Source: Rhodobacteraceae bacterium HLUCCA09 (GTDB taxonomy: Bacteria; Pseudomonadota; Alphaproteobacteria; Rhodobacterales; Rhodobacteraceae). From it: a stretch of DNA of 45,646 bases. Position 1 is the stretch's first letter. Every line of letters starts with the position of its first letter. Of the stretch, positions 39,072 to 45,646 are shown one piece after another. The notes under the pieces were generated by a model. That model was not told the DNA's origin, did no database searches, and saw nothing but the letters and a program-made list of their open reading frames with translations. The DNA lies in NCBI GenBank assembly GCA_001314685.1, contig LJNT01000148.1, positions 1-45,646 of the forward strand. Direction: 5' to 3'. Made by a program: the position numbers and the translations under genes.

Positions 39072-40452
39072 GGTCGTAGGCGTCGAGCACGCTCTCGTGC
39101 ATCATCTCGGAGAGGGTCGGATGCGGGAAGACGGTGTGCATCAGCTCTTCCTCGGTCGTCTCCAGCGTCTGGCCCACGGCGTAGCCCTGGATCAGCTCGG
39201 TCACCTCGGCGCCGACCATGTGCGCGCCCAGGAGCTCGCCCGTCTTCGCGTCGAACACCGTCTTGACCATGCCCTCGGGCTCGCCCAGCGCCAGCGCCTT
39301 GCCGTTGCCGATGAAGGGGAAGCGGCCGACGCGCACCTCGTGCCCCCTTTTCCTGGCCTGCGCCTCGGTCAGCCCGACGCTCGCGATCTGCGGCTGGCAA
39401 TAGGTGCAGCCCGGGATGCGCTCGGGCGGAACAGGGTGCACGTCGTTCTTCCCCGCGATCAGCTCGGCCACCATGACGCCCTCGTGGGACGCCTTGTGGG
39501 CGAGCCAGGGCGCGCCCGCGAGATCGCCGATGGCCCAGACGCCCTCGACACCGGTGCGGCAATACGGGTCGGTCTTCACATGGCTCTTCTCGACCGTCAC
39601 GCCCAGCTTCTCGAGGCCCAGCCCTTCGGTGTTGCCGACGATGCCCACCGCCGAGATCACGGTGTCGAACTCGACCTGCTCAACCTTGCCCTCGGCCTCG
39701 ATATGGGCGGTCACCTTGCCCTTGCCGCGCTCGAGGCCCTTGACGATCGCCTTCCTGCGGATCGTCATGCCCTGCTTCTCGAAGCTCTTCTGCGCGAAGG
39801 CGCTGATCTCTTCATCTTCAACGGGCAGGATGCGGTCCATCACCTCGACGACGGTCACGTCGGCCCCGAGCGCGTTGTAGAAGCTGGCGAACTCGATGCC
39901 GATGGCGCCCGAGCCGATCACGAGCAGCCTCGATGGCATCCGGGGCGGCACGAGGGCGTGCCTGTAGGTCCACACCAGATCGCCGTCGGCCTCCAGCCCG
40001 GGCAGCTCGCGCGCCCGCGCTCCGGTGGCGAGCACGACGTGCTTGGCGGTCAGCTCCTGCGTGCCCTTGTCGGTCCTGACCGAGACGCGCCCCCTTGCCG
40101 GCACGCTCGCCTCGCCCATGATCGCGGTCACCTTGTTCTTCTTCAGCAGGTGGCCGACGCCCGAGTTCAGCTGCCTGGCGATCCCGCGCGAGCGCTTCAC
40201 CACCGCATCGAGGTCGTAGCCGATGCCGTCGGCCTTGAGCCCGTAATCCTTCGCCCGCTCCATCAGGTGGAACACCTCGGCCGAGCGCAGCATCGCCTTG
40301 GTCGGAATGCAGCCCCAGTTCAGACAGATGCCGCCCATGTGCTCGCGCTCGACGCAGGCGACCCTTAGGCCCAGCTGCGCGCCGCGGATCGCGGCGACGT
40401 AGCCGCCGGGCCCGGCGCCGATCACGATCATGTCGAAGTCCTGCTCAGCCAT
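39055..40452 (-). CDS. lpd: Dihydrolipoyl dehydrogenase (E3)
   Basis: FAD flavoenzyme re-oxidising lipoamide for 2-oxoacid dehydrogenases or the glycine system. The 465 residues show the FAD fold IVIGAGPGGYVAAIRGAQLG, the redox disulfide C43/C48 in GGICLNWGCIPTKA, the NAD fold LVIGSGAIGIEFASFYNALG, and the catalytic His/Glu in HPTLSEMMHE. GGGAGGG before the ATG. No E1/E2 genes are in the window, so the partner complex is not visible; more than one lpd is common in this group. Confidence 0.96.
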   Translation of the reverse strand: MAEQDFDMIVIGAGPGGYVAAIRGAQLGLRVACVEREHMGGICLNWGCIPTKAMLRSAEVFHLMERAKDYGLKADGIGYDLDAVVKRSRGIARQLNSGVGHLLKKNKVTAIMGEASVPARGRVSVRTDKGTQELTAKHVVLATGARARELPGLEADGDLVWTYRHALVPPRMPSRLLVIGSGAIGIEFASFYNALGADVTVVEVMDRILPVEDEEISAFAQKSFEKQGMTIRRKAIVKGLERGKGKVTAHIEAEGKVEQVEFDTVISAVGIVGNTEGLGLEKLGVTVEKSHVKTDPYCRTGVEGVWAIGDLAGAPWLAHKASHEGVMVAELIAGKNDVHPVPPERIPGCTYCQPQIASVGLTEAQARKRGHEVRVGRFPFIGNGKALALGEPEGMVKTVFDAKTGELLGAHMVGAEVTELIQGYAVGQTLETTEEELMHTVFPHPTLSEMMHESVLDAYDRVIHI

Positions 40453-40620
40453 GTCCTGCCCTCCCGGGGCTCCTGTTCACGCGTCTCGGCCCAGACCTAC
40501 CGCATCGCGCGGCCCGGCCCAACCCGGCCGCCCCGCGCCCCGCCGCCGCGCCCTCCCCGATCCGCGGCCCCCCGATCCGCAGGCCGCGTGGACCTCGTGC
40601 TACGCACATCGGCCCACCCG

Positions 40621-40649
40621 CCCGGCGATCCCTCGCCTGCGCGCGCCGC
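40621..40649 (-). repeat. 29-bp module, identical to 1628-1656
   Basis: Second exact copy of the run starting CCCGGCGATCCCTCGCC. It lies 55 bases beyond the AAGAAG tail of repeat copy 7, in the same order as at 1.6 kb. The rest of the 40453-40782 intergenic region shows no supported gene. Confidence 0.7.
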
Positions 40650-40704
40650 CCTCGGCACGCGACGCGGCAGACAGGCGAGCGGGGCCCCGGATGCGATTCC
40701 CCGG

Positions 40705-40768
40705 CTTCTTCTTGCTCCAAGTATCCCGGGGGGAGTCGGCCGGATGGCCGACGGGGGGCTGGCCCCCC
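40705..40768 (-). repeat. Dispersed structured repeat, copy 7
   Basis: On the minus strand: GGGGGGC-CA-GCCCCCC (40768-40753), then GTCGGCC-ATCC-GGCCGAC (40752-40735), then TCCCCCCGGGATACTTGG and AGCAAGAAGAAG (to 40705). It starts 14 nt after the DUF924 stop, so it also acts positionally like a terminator. Compare copy 6: same architecture, different paired bases. Confidence 0.8.
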
Positions 40769-40782
40769 GCCCCCCTCCCCGG

Positions 40783-41373
40783 TCAGGCGGCTTCGGGCTG
40801 CAGCTCGCGCACGACGGCGCCGTAACCGCCCCCCGCGAGGAAGGCCTGCTCCGCCGCGGTGCTTCGGCGCCCCAATGCGGCGTTGCGGTGGGGGAACCGG
40901 CCGTGGCGGCGGATCACCTCGCGGTGGGCGCGGGCGTGGAGCAGGTTGTCGGCCCCCGTCCGGGGCATTCGCGTCAGGATCAGACGCAGCGCGTGTTCCT
41001 GGTCGGCGAGCACCTCGGAATGCATCAGCGGCAGGTAGAAGAACTGGCGCTGGGGCTCGGCCACCCGCGTGTCCCAGCTCTGGCCGATGGCGCGCAGGGC
41101 CGCGCGTCGCGCGAGCCGGTCGGTGGCATAGGCGCGGCCGTCGTCGCCGCGGAACATGTTGCGCGGAAGCTGGTCGGTCACGATCAGGTAGGCGAGCGAC
41201 GCCTGGGGCCCGCAGAGCCAGGGCGACAGGCCGCCCCCGCGCGCCGCCGTCCACGTCTCGGCGAAGCGGTCGCGGATCGCAGCGTCGACCGCCTCGTCGA
41301 CCCGGTACCAGCCGGCCGGCCCGACCTCTTCGACCCAGAACGAGACCACCTCCGCCGGCGTCGCGATACCCAT
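40783..41373 (-). CDS. DUF924 family protein
   Basis: 196 residues matching DUF924, a TPR-like helical family of unknown function: PAEVVSFWVEEVGPAGWYRV at the N-terminus, then PQASLAYLIVTDQLPRNMFR, YLPLMHSEVLADQ and RFPHRNAALGRRSTAAEQAFL. ATG 41373 follows GGGGAGGGCAGGGG; the track start at 41532 adds a low-complexity tail and is rejected. No operon partner; repeat copy 7 follows the stop. Confidence 0.92.
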   Translation of the reverse strand: MGIATPAEVVSFWVEEVGPAGWYRVDEAVDAAIRDRFAETWTAARGGGLSPWLCGPQASLAYLIVTDQLPRNMFRGDDGRAYATDRLARRAALRAIGQSWDTRVAEPQRQFFYLPLMHSEVLADQEHALRLILTRMPRTGADNLLHARAHREVIRRHGRFPHRNAALGRRSTAAEQAFLAGGGYGAVVRELQPEAA

Positions 41374-41562
41374 GCCCCTGCCCTCCCCGTGACCGCTCCG
41401 GAGCGAGCGTGCCAACAGGCGCCCGCCGCGGCAAGGCCGCGTCGCTGCCGCGGCCGGGCACGGTGAGCGGAAAGGCGCCGGGCCCGGCTCGCGGGGGAAA
41501 TACGGCCCGCCCCGGCGGGCGCCTCCGCTCATGATGCGCGCTCAGGCCACGCTCAGCCGCGC

Positions 41563-42867
41563 TCAGGGCACGCCGCGGCCGTCGCCGCCCTCCGCCTCCT
41601 GCGCCTCGGCGGCAAGCTCCTCGGCCGCCTCGACGTAGAGCTCCTGCGCCGCCTCCACCGCGACGGGCGAGGCGGTGGGCGTGATCGGCGCGTAGGAGAC
41701 GGCTTCGTAATCCTCCTCGGCGGCGTAGGCCGAGGGCCGGCGCGTCATCCGCCACGCGGCGTAGAGCGAAACGGCCGCCATGATCGCGGTCATGAACATC
41801 CAGAACCCCGCGGGCCCGAACGCCGAGAGCATCCAGCCGATGGCGAGCGGACCCGCGATCGCGCCGACGCCATTGACGAAGAGCAGTCCCGCCGAGCCGC
41901 CCGCCATGTCCTCGGGCGCGAGGTAGTCGTTGGTGTAGGCGATGAGCAGGGAATAGAGCGGCTGGCCCAGCCCGCCGTTGAGGAAGGCCACGCCCACCAG
42001 CACCCAGAACACCCCGCCCATGAAGATGCCTACCGCCGAGACCGCCGCGCCGAGGCCCGCCACACCGAGGATCAGCAGCCGCCGGTCCATCCGGTCCGAC
42101 AGCCAGCCGATCGGATATTGCAGCACCATCGCGCCGAGGAAGATGGCGGCGATGAAGGCCGAGATCTGCGGCACGCTCAGCCCCGCCTCGGTGGCGTAGA
42201 CCGAGGCCATGCCGAACTGCCCGGCGAAGACGCCCCCCATGAGCAGCATCCCCACCATGCCGAGCGGCGAGACGCGGAACAACTCCCGCAGACCCAGCGA
42301 GCGCGTCGCCTCGAAGGCCGGCGTGGGCTGGATCGACAGCAGGATCGGCGCGAAGGAGAGCGAAACGAGCACCGAGGGGATGATGAACAGGATGTAGCCC
42401 GCCGGGTCGGCCAGCGTCAGGATGCCCTGCGCGGCGACCACCCCCATCATCTGCACGATCATGTAGGCCGAGAGGGTCTGTCCCCGCGTCTCGTTCGTGG
42501 TGGTATTGTTGAGCCACGACTCCGCCGTGATGTAGACGCCCGACAGGCAGAAGCCGATCAGCACGCGCAGCACGATCCACGCCCAGGGGATCGTCGCGAC
42601 GGGATAGAGGATCAGCACCGCCGAGATCAGCGAGCCGAGGAAGGCGAAGACGCGGACATGCCCCACCCGGCGGATGATGTGCGGCGTCACCCGGCTGCCG
42701 CCGAGAAAGCCCAGGAAATAGGCCGAGGTCACCAGCGACAGCTCGAAGGTCGAGAAGCCCTCGATCGCGCCCCGCACGCCCATCAGCGTGCCCTGCAGGC
42801 CGTTGCCCACCATCAGCAGGCCCATCCCCAGCAGCAGGGCCCAGGAGCCCGCGATCACCTTGAGCAT
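41563..42867 (-). CDS. Major facilitator superfamily transporter (YcaD/UMF-like)
   Basis: 434 residues with 12 spans. The loop RVTPHIIRRVGHVRVFAFLG after span 2 and GWLSDRMDRRLLILGVAGLG are MFS signatures. IVLRVLIGFCLSGVYITAES and ESWLNN resemble the YcaD group of proton-coupled transporters. After the last span there is an acidic tail (EEDYEAVSYAPITPT and a run rich in E/A) of about 60 residues. GGGGAGA 8 nt before ATG 42867. Substrate unknown. Confidence 0.88.
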   Translation of the reverse strand: MLKVIAGSWALLLGMGLLMVGNGLQGTLMGVRGAIEGFSTFELSLVTSAYFLGFLGGSRVTPHIIRRVGHVRVFAFLGSLISAVLILYPVATIPWAWIVLRVLIGFCLSGVYITAESWLNNTTTNETRGQTLSAYMIVQMMGVVAAQGILTLADPAGYILFIIPSVLVSLSFAPILLSIQPTPAFEATRSLGLRELFRVSPLGMVGMLLMGGVFAGQFGMASVYATEAGLSVPQISAFIAAIFLGAMVLQYPIGWLSDRMDRRLLILGVAGLGAAVSAVGIFMGGVFWVLVGVAFLNGGLGQPLYSLLIAYTNDYLAPEDMAGGSAGLLFVNGVGAIAGPLAIGWMLSAFGPAGFWMFMTAIMAAVSLYAAWRMTRRPSAYAAEEDYEAVSYAPITPTASPVAVEAAQELYVEAAEELAAEAQEAEGGDGRGVP

Positions 42868-43043
42868 CGACCGTCTCCCCTTTTGCCGGTGCGTCCCGCC
42901 TAGCCCGGTCGAGCCGTGGCAGGACCGCGCGATTGCGGCATACCGGCGTCGCGTTAAAGCACTTTGTCGCCGCGCCGGCGCATGGCGGGATTGCGCAAGA
43001 TGCAGGTCGGCCGCGCGGCATCGAGGCGGGCCACGCGGGGCGC

Positions 43044-44105
43044 TCAGCCGTCGCGCCGCTCGGGGAACAGGAGCGAGGCGTCGCCGTAGGAGAAGAAGCG
43101 GTATCGCTCTTCGATGGCGTGGGCGTAGAGCTCCATGATCCGCTCGCGCCCCATGAGCGCCGAGACAAGCATCATCAGCGTCGATTTCGGCAGGTGGAAG
43201 TTGGTCATCAGCCCGTCGGCCACGCGAAAGTGGAAGCCCGGGTAGATGAAGATGTCGGTCTCGCCGCGCCAGGGCGTGATGCCGCTGTCGGTCGCCGCGC
43301 TCTCGATCAGGCGCAGCGCGGTGGTGCCGACGGCAATGATCCGGCCGCCCTCGGCCCTGGCGGCGTTGATCGCGGCGGCGGCCTCTTGCGTGACCTCGCC
43401 CCATTCGGCGTGCATCCTGTGGGTGGTGACGTCGTCGACCTTCACCGGCAGGAAGGTGCCCGCGCCGACATGCAGGGTGACATGGGCGAAGCGCACGCCG
43501 CGGCGCGCGATCTCGTCCAGCAGCGCCGCGTCGAAGTGGAGCGAGGCGGTGGGCGCGGCCACCGCCCCGGCGCGGCGGGCGAAGACGGTCTGGTAATCCT
43601 CGCGGTCCTGTTCGTCGGCCGCGCGGCGGGCGGCGATGTAGGGGGGCAGCGGCATCGCTCCGGCGGCGTTGAGCGCGCGGTCGAAATCCTCGCCCGAGAG
43701 CGAGAAGGCGAGGTGGAGCTGGCCCTCGCCCCGTCCCGTCACCTCGGCCGAGAGGTCGGGCGAGAACACGATGGTCTCGCCGTCGCGCACCTTCTTCGCC
43801 GGTTTCGCCAGCGCCGCCCACGTCCCGTCGGCGCGCGCCTCGAGCAGCGTCACTTCGATCTTCGCCTGCGTGTCGCCCTGCGCCGTGGCGCGGCTGCGCG
43901 TGCCGGTCAGCCGCGCGGGGATCACCCGGGTGTCGTTGAGCACCATCAGGTCGCCCGGGCGCAGGAGATCCGGCAGGTCGTACACGTGAAGGTCGCGTGT
44001 CGCCTCGCCCTCTGCGAGCAGCAGCCGGGCCGAGCTGCGCGGCCGGGCGGGGCGCGTGGCGATCAGCGCTTCCGGCAGGTCGAAGTCGAACTCGGACAGT
44101 TTCAT
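43044..44105 (-). CDS. queA: S-adenosylmethionine:tRNA ribosyltransferase-isomerase
   Basis: Adds the ribosyl of SAM to preQ1 in tRNA to form epoxyqueuosine. The 353 residues contain [20 protein letters not shown] at the start, [53 protein letters not shown] and [15 protein letters not shown], all typical of QueA. Its product is later converted to Q and glutamylated by GluQ, also present here. A 172-bp gap separates its start from the AsmA-like gene upstream. Confidence 0.97.
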   Translation of the reverse strand: MKLSEFDFDLPEALIATRPARPRSSARLLLAEGEATRDLHVYDLPDLLRPGDLMVLNDTRVIPARLTGTRSRATAQGDTQAKIEVTLLEARADGTWAALAKPAKKVRDGETIVFSPDLSAEVTGRGEGQLHLAFSLSGEDFDRALNAAGAMPLPPYIAARRAADEQDREDYQTVFARRAGAVAAPTASLHFDAALLDEIARRGVRFAHVTLHVGAGTFLPVKVDDVTTHRMHAEWGEVTQEAAAAINAARAEGGRIIAVGTTALRLIESAATDSGITPWRGETDIFIYPGFHFRVADGLMTNFHLPKSTLMMLVSALMGRERIMELYAHAIEERYRFFSYGDASLLFPERRDG

Positions 44106-44277
44106 GCCGATACCCGAATGGCGCTCCGGCCGAAGGTGCGGGAGACGACCGGCCCACGACCAATCCGTTCCCCCCCGCCGGCCGGGCCGCGTCCCCCCCT
44201 CCCCCGGATCGGGTGCGGCACTCCGCGATGCTGGGCGCGCTGCATCGCGAGGCAGGGCGCATCCGCGCCGCGCCCCA

Positions 44278-45646
44278 TCACCGGCCCTCCGGCCGGTCGG
44301 GAGGCGCGGCGCGGAAGATCTGGCGGAAGGCCCCCGGCGTCAGGATCGACAACGGGTTTACCGTGACGGCGGGTGCCCCCGCCGGCCCCCGCACCCGGTA
44401 GTTGAAGCCGAACAGCCCCTCGCCCTCGCGCGACACGATCTGCCCGATCGAGTTGACGAAATAGATCGGCGAGAGCACGCCCTGGATGTCGACCTGATCG
44501 TTGGCCATGTCGTAGATCCCGTCCGCCGAGATGCCGAGCGCCGGCCCGACCGCGGAGGCGGATGTGAGCCGCACCGCCCCGGGCGTCAAGCGGAACGACG
44601 CCTCGATTGCGGAGAAGAGCAGGCCCGGCCCGTTCAGCCGCTCGAGCAGGCCCACCACCGACAGCGTGTTGAACAGCGCCGCGAGGCCCGGCGCGGCGGT
44701 GACGCGGATCTGGGCGACCTCGAGCGCGCCGCGCCACGCGCCCGACTGCCCCTCGGGCGTGAGCGTGAGCGTCAGCGTGCCGCCCCGAGCCGCCTCGAAG
44801 GCACCGGCGGCCGCGAGCGCGCGGCCCGCATCGCCCGTCTGCACGCGCACGCTGGGGCGGCCGCCCTGACCGGGACCGAGCTCTCCCGTCACCGGCGGCC
44901 CGCCGTCGAGGCGGCCTCGGAAGGACCCGGCCAGGGCCCCGCCCGCGGGCGCGAGATCGGCCGTCACGCCGGTCAGCGCCACGCCCTCGGCCAGCGTCAG
45001 CCGGTCGAGCCGGCCCGAGACAGGGGGTGGCCCGCCGCCGCTGCCGCCTGCGCCCCCGCCGCCGAAGCCTGCGGCGGCGAGATCGAGGGTGCCGCCCGAG
45101 AGCACCACCGCGGGCGGCCGCCCCGCGCCGCGGCCGACGAGCGCCAGCGCCCCGTCGAACCAGCCGCCGAGCCGCACCGTCTGGAGTGTCAGCCGGTCGA
45201 GCCCGCCGCCCGGGGCGAGCGCCAGCCGCCCGCGCGCCACCAGCCCAGGCGCCTCGAGCGCCACGGTGTCGAAGGCGGGCGGCGCGCCCTGAAAGCCGAG
45301 CCGCCCCGCGAGCTCCAGACTGCCCGATGCGGCCGCCGGCTTCGACCAGCCGAGGTCGGGCAGGCGCAGCGCCAGCCCCTGCAGCGTCGAGGCGAGAGCG
45401 AGCTCCGGTGCCCTGCCGCGCCCGAGCGTGAGGGCGACCTCGGCGTCGGCCTCTCCCGACAGGGCGCCCGGCGGCAGGGCCACGCCGAAGGTGCTGGCCG
45501 TCTCGGCCGAGAGGGGGGCGCGGGCGGTCACCCCGGCCGGCCCGGCATCGGGGCCGATGGGCAGGCGGAACGCGCCCGAGAATGGCACCCCGTCGAGCGC
45601 CGCGCGCCCCTCGAGCAGCAGCCCGGTCGGGTCGACGGCGAGCGCG
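44278..45646 (-). CDS. AsmA/YhdP-like protein, C-terminal part (cut by the window edge)
   Basis: At least 455 residues continue to the right edge without a start ([19 protein letters not shown] precedes the track's GTG). The repetitive pattern of short beta strands ([36 protein letters not shown]) and the closing INGVL-type [40 protein letters not shown] and [13 protein letters not shown] match the C-terminal domain of AsmA-like/YhdP proteins that carry lipids to the outer membrane. A Gly-rich loop interrupts it near 45050. Envelope role is from the family. Confidence 0.85.
   Translation of the reverse strand, partial: ALAVDPTGLLLEGRAALDGVPFSGAFRLPIGPDAGPAGVTARAPLSAETASTFGVALPPGALSGEADAEVALTLGRGRAPELALASTLQGLALRLPDLGWSKPAAASGSLELAGRLGFQGAPPAFDTVALEAPGLVARGRLALAPGGGLDRLTLQTVRLGGWFDGALALVGRGAGRPPAVVLSGGTLDLAAAGFGGGGAGGSGGGPPPVSGRLDRLTLAEGVALTGVTADLAPAGGALAGSFRGRLDGGPPVTGELGPGQGGRPSVRVQTGDAGRALAAAGAFEAARGGTLTLTLTPEGQSGAWRGALEVAQIRVTAAPGLAALFNTLSVVGLLERLNGPGLLFSAIEASFRLTPGAVRLTSASAVGPALGISADGIYDMANDQVDIQGVLSPIYFVNSIGQIVSREGEGLFGFNYRVRGPAGAPAVTVNPLSILTPGAFRQIFRAAPPDRPEGR

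Overview
The window looks like a chromosomal piece of a high-GC alphaproteobacterium, most probably Rhodobacterales (Rhodobacteraceae sensu lato). The support is the gene content (TrmFO, a DUF6314 protein, an orphan FliG, tiny membrane proteins beside trpE/gap), LexA-type boxes of the alphaproteobacterial form GAAC-N7-GAAC, and a dispersed intergenic repeat ending in GCAAGAAGAAG. Almost everything is housekeeping. I see no tRNA, rRNA, CRISPR array, prophage or insertion sequence.

Layout. 1-600: a fragment of Mfd fused in frame, at a shared CTGATG, to a decayed secreted P-domain-like gene; this looks like a chimeric contig end or a real deletion junction. 0.6-4.9 kb: ErpA-type Fe-S carrier, SlyD-like FKBP, exonuclease III, then a base-excision glycosylase/esterase pair divergent from an AlkB-like protein that has lost its iron ligands. 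5.0-12.8 kb: BioY, DUF6314, PurB, a small secreted protein, FliG, an LpxL-type acyltransferase, TrmFO and a methyltransferase. 12.7-19.1 kb: GluQ, HisI, an IscU/NifU-like scaffold, then on the minus strand LigA-RecG and, behind them, an unannotated 38-codon membrane-protein gene with its own LexA box and terminator. 19.2-25.5 kb: aminotransferase, PpiD-like chaperone (one-base frameshift), TrpE, a 46-aa membrane protein, GAPDH, DUF1127. 25.6-34.7 kb: CoaD, a CBS protein, then valine catabolism (mmsA; acyl-CoA dehydrogenase/hydroxyisobutyryl-CoA hydrolase/mmsB operon with a putative operator) interrupted by a YbdK-type ligase and an L,D-transpeptidase, then a patatin. 34.8-45.6 kb, all minus strand: UvrA (LexA box), MFS, Lpd, DUF924, a second MFS, QueA, and a truncated AsmA/YhdP-like protein running off the right edge.

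Functional themes. DNA repair is over-represented (Mfd fragment, Xth, AlkA-like glycosylase, AlkB-like, RecG, LigA, UvrA). Two separate sites match the alphaproteobacterial SOS operator: one before uvrA, where SOS control is expected, and one before the 38-aa membrane protein. That makes the small protein a candidate SOS-induced membrane effector, analogous in size and context to Caulobacter SidA, though I claim no homology. It is the best candidate here for an undescribed system. The second notable item is a structured dispersed repeat (seven copies, four with hairpins), in which two copies keep the same hairpins with different stem sequences.
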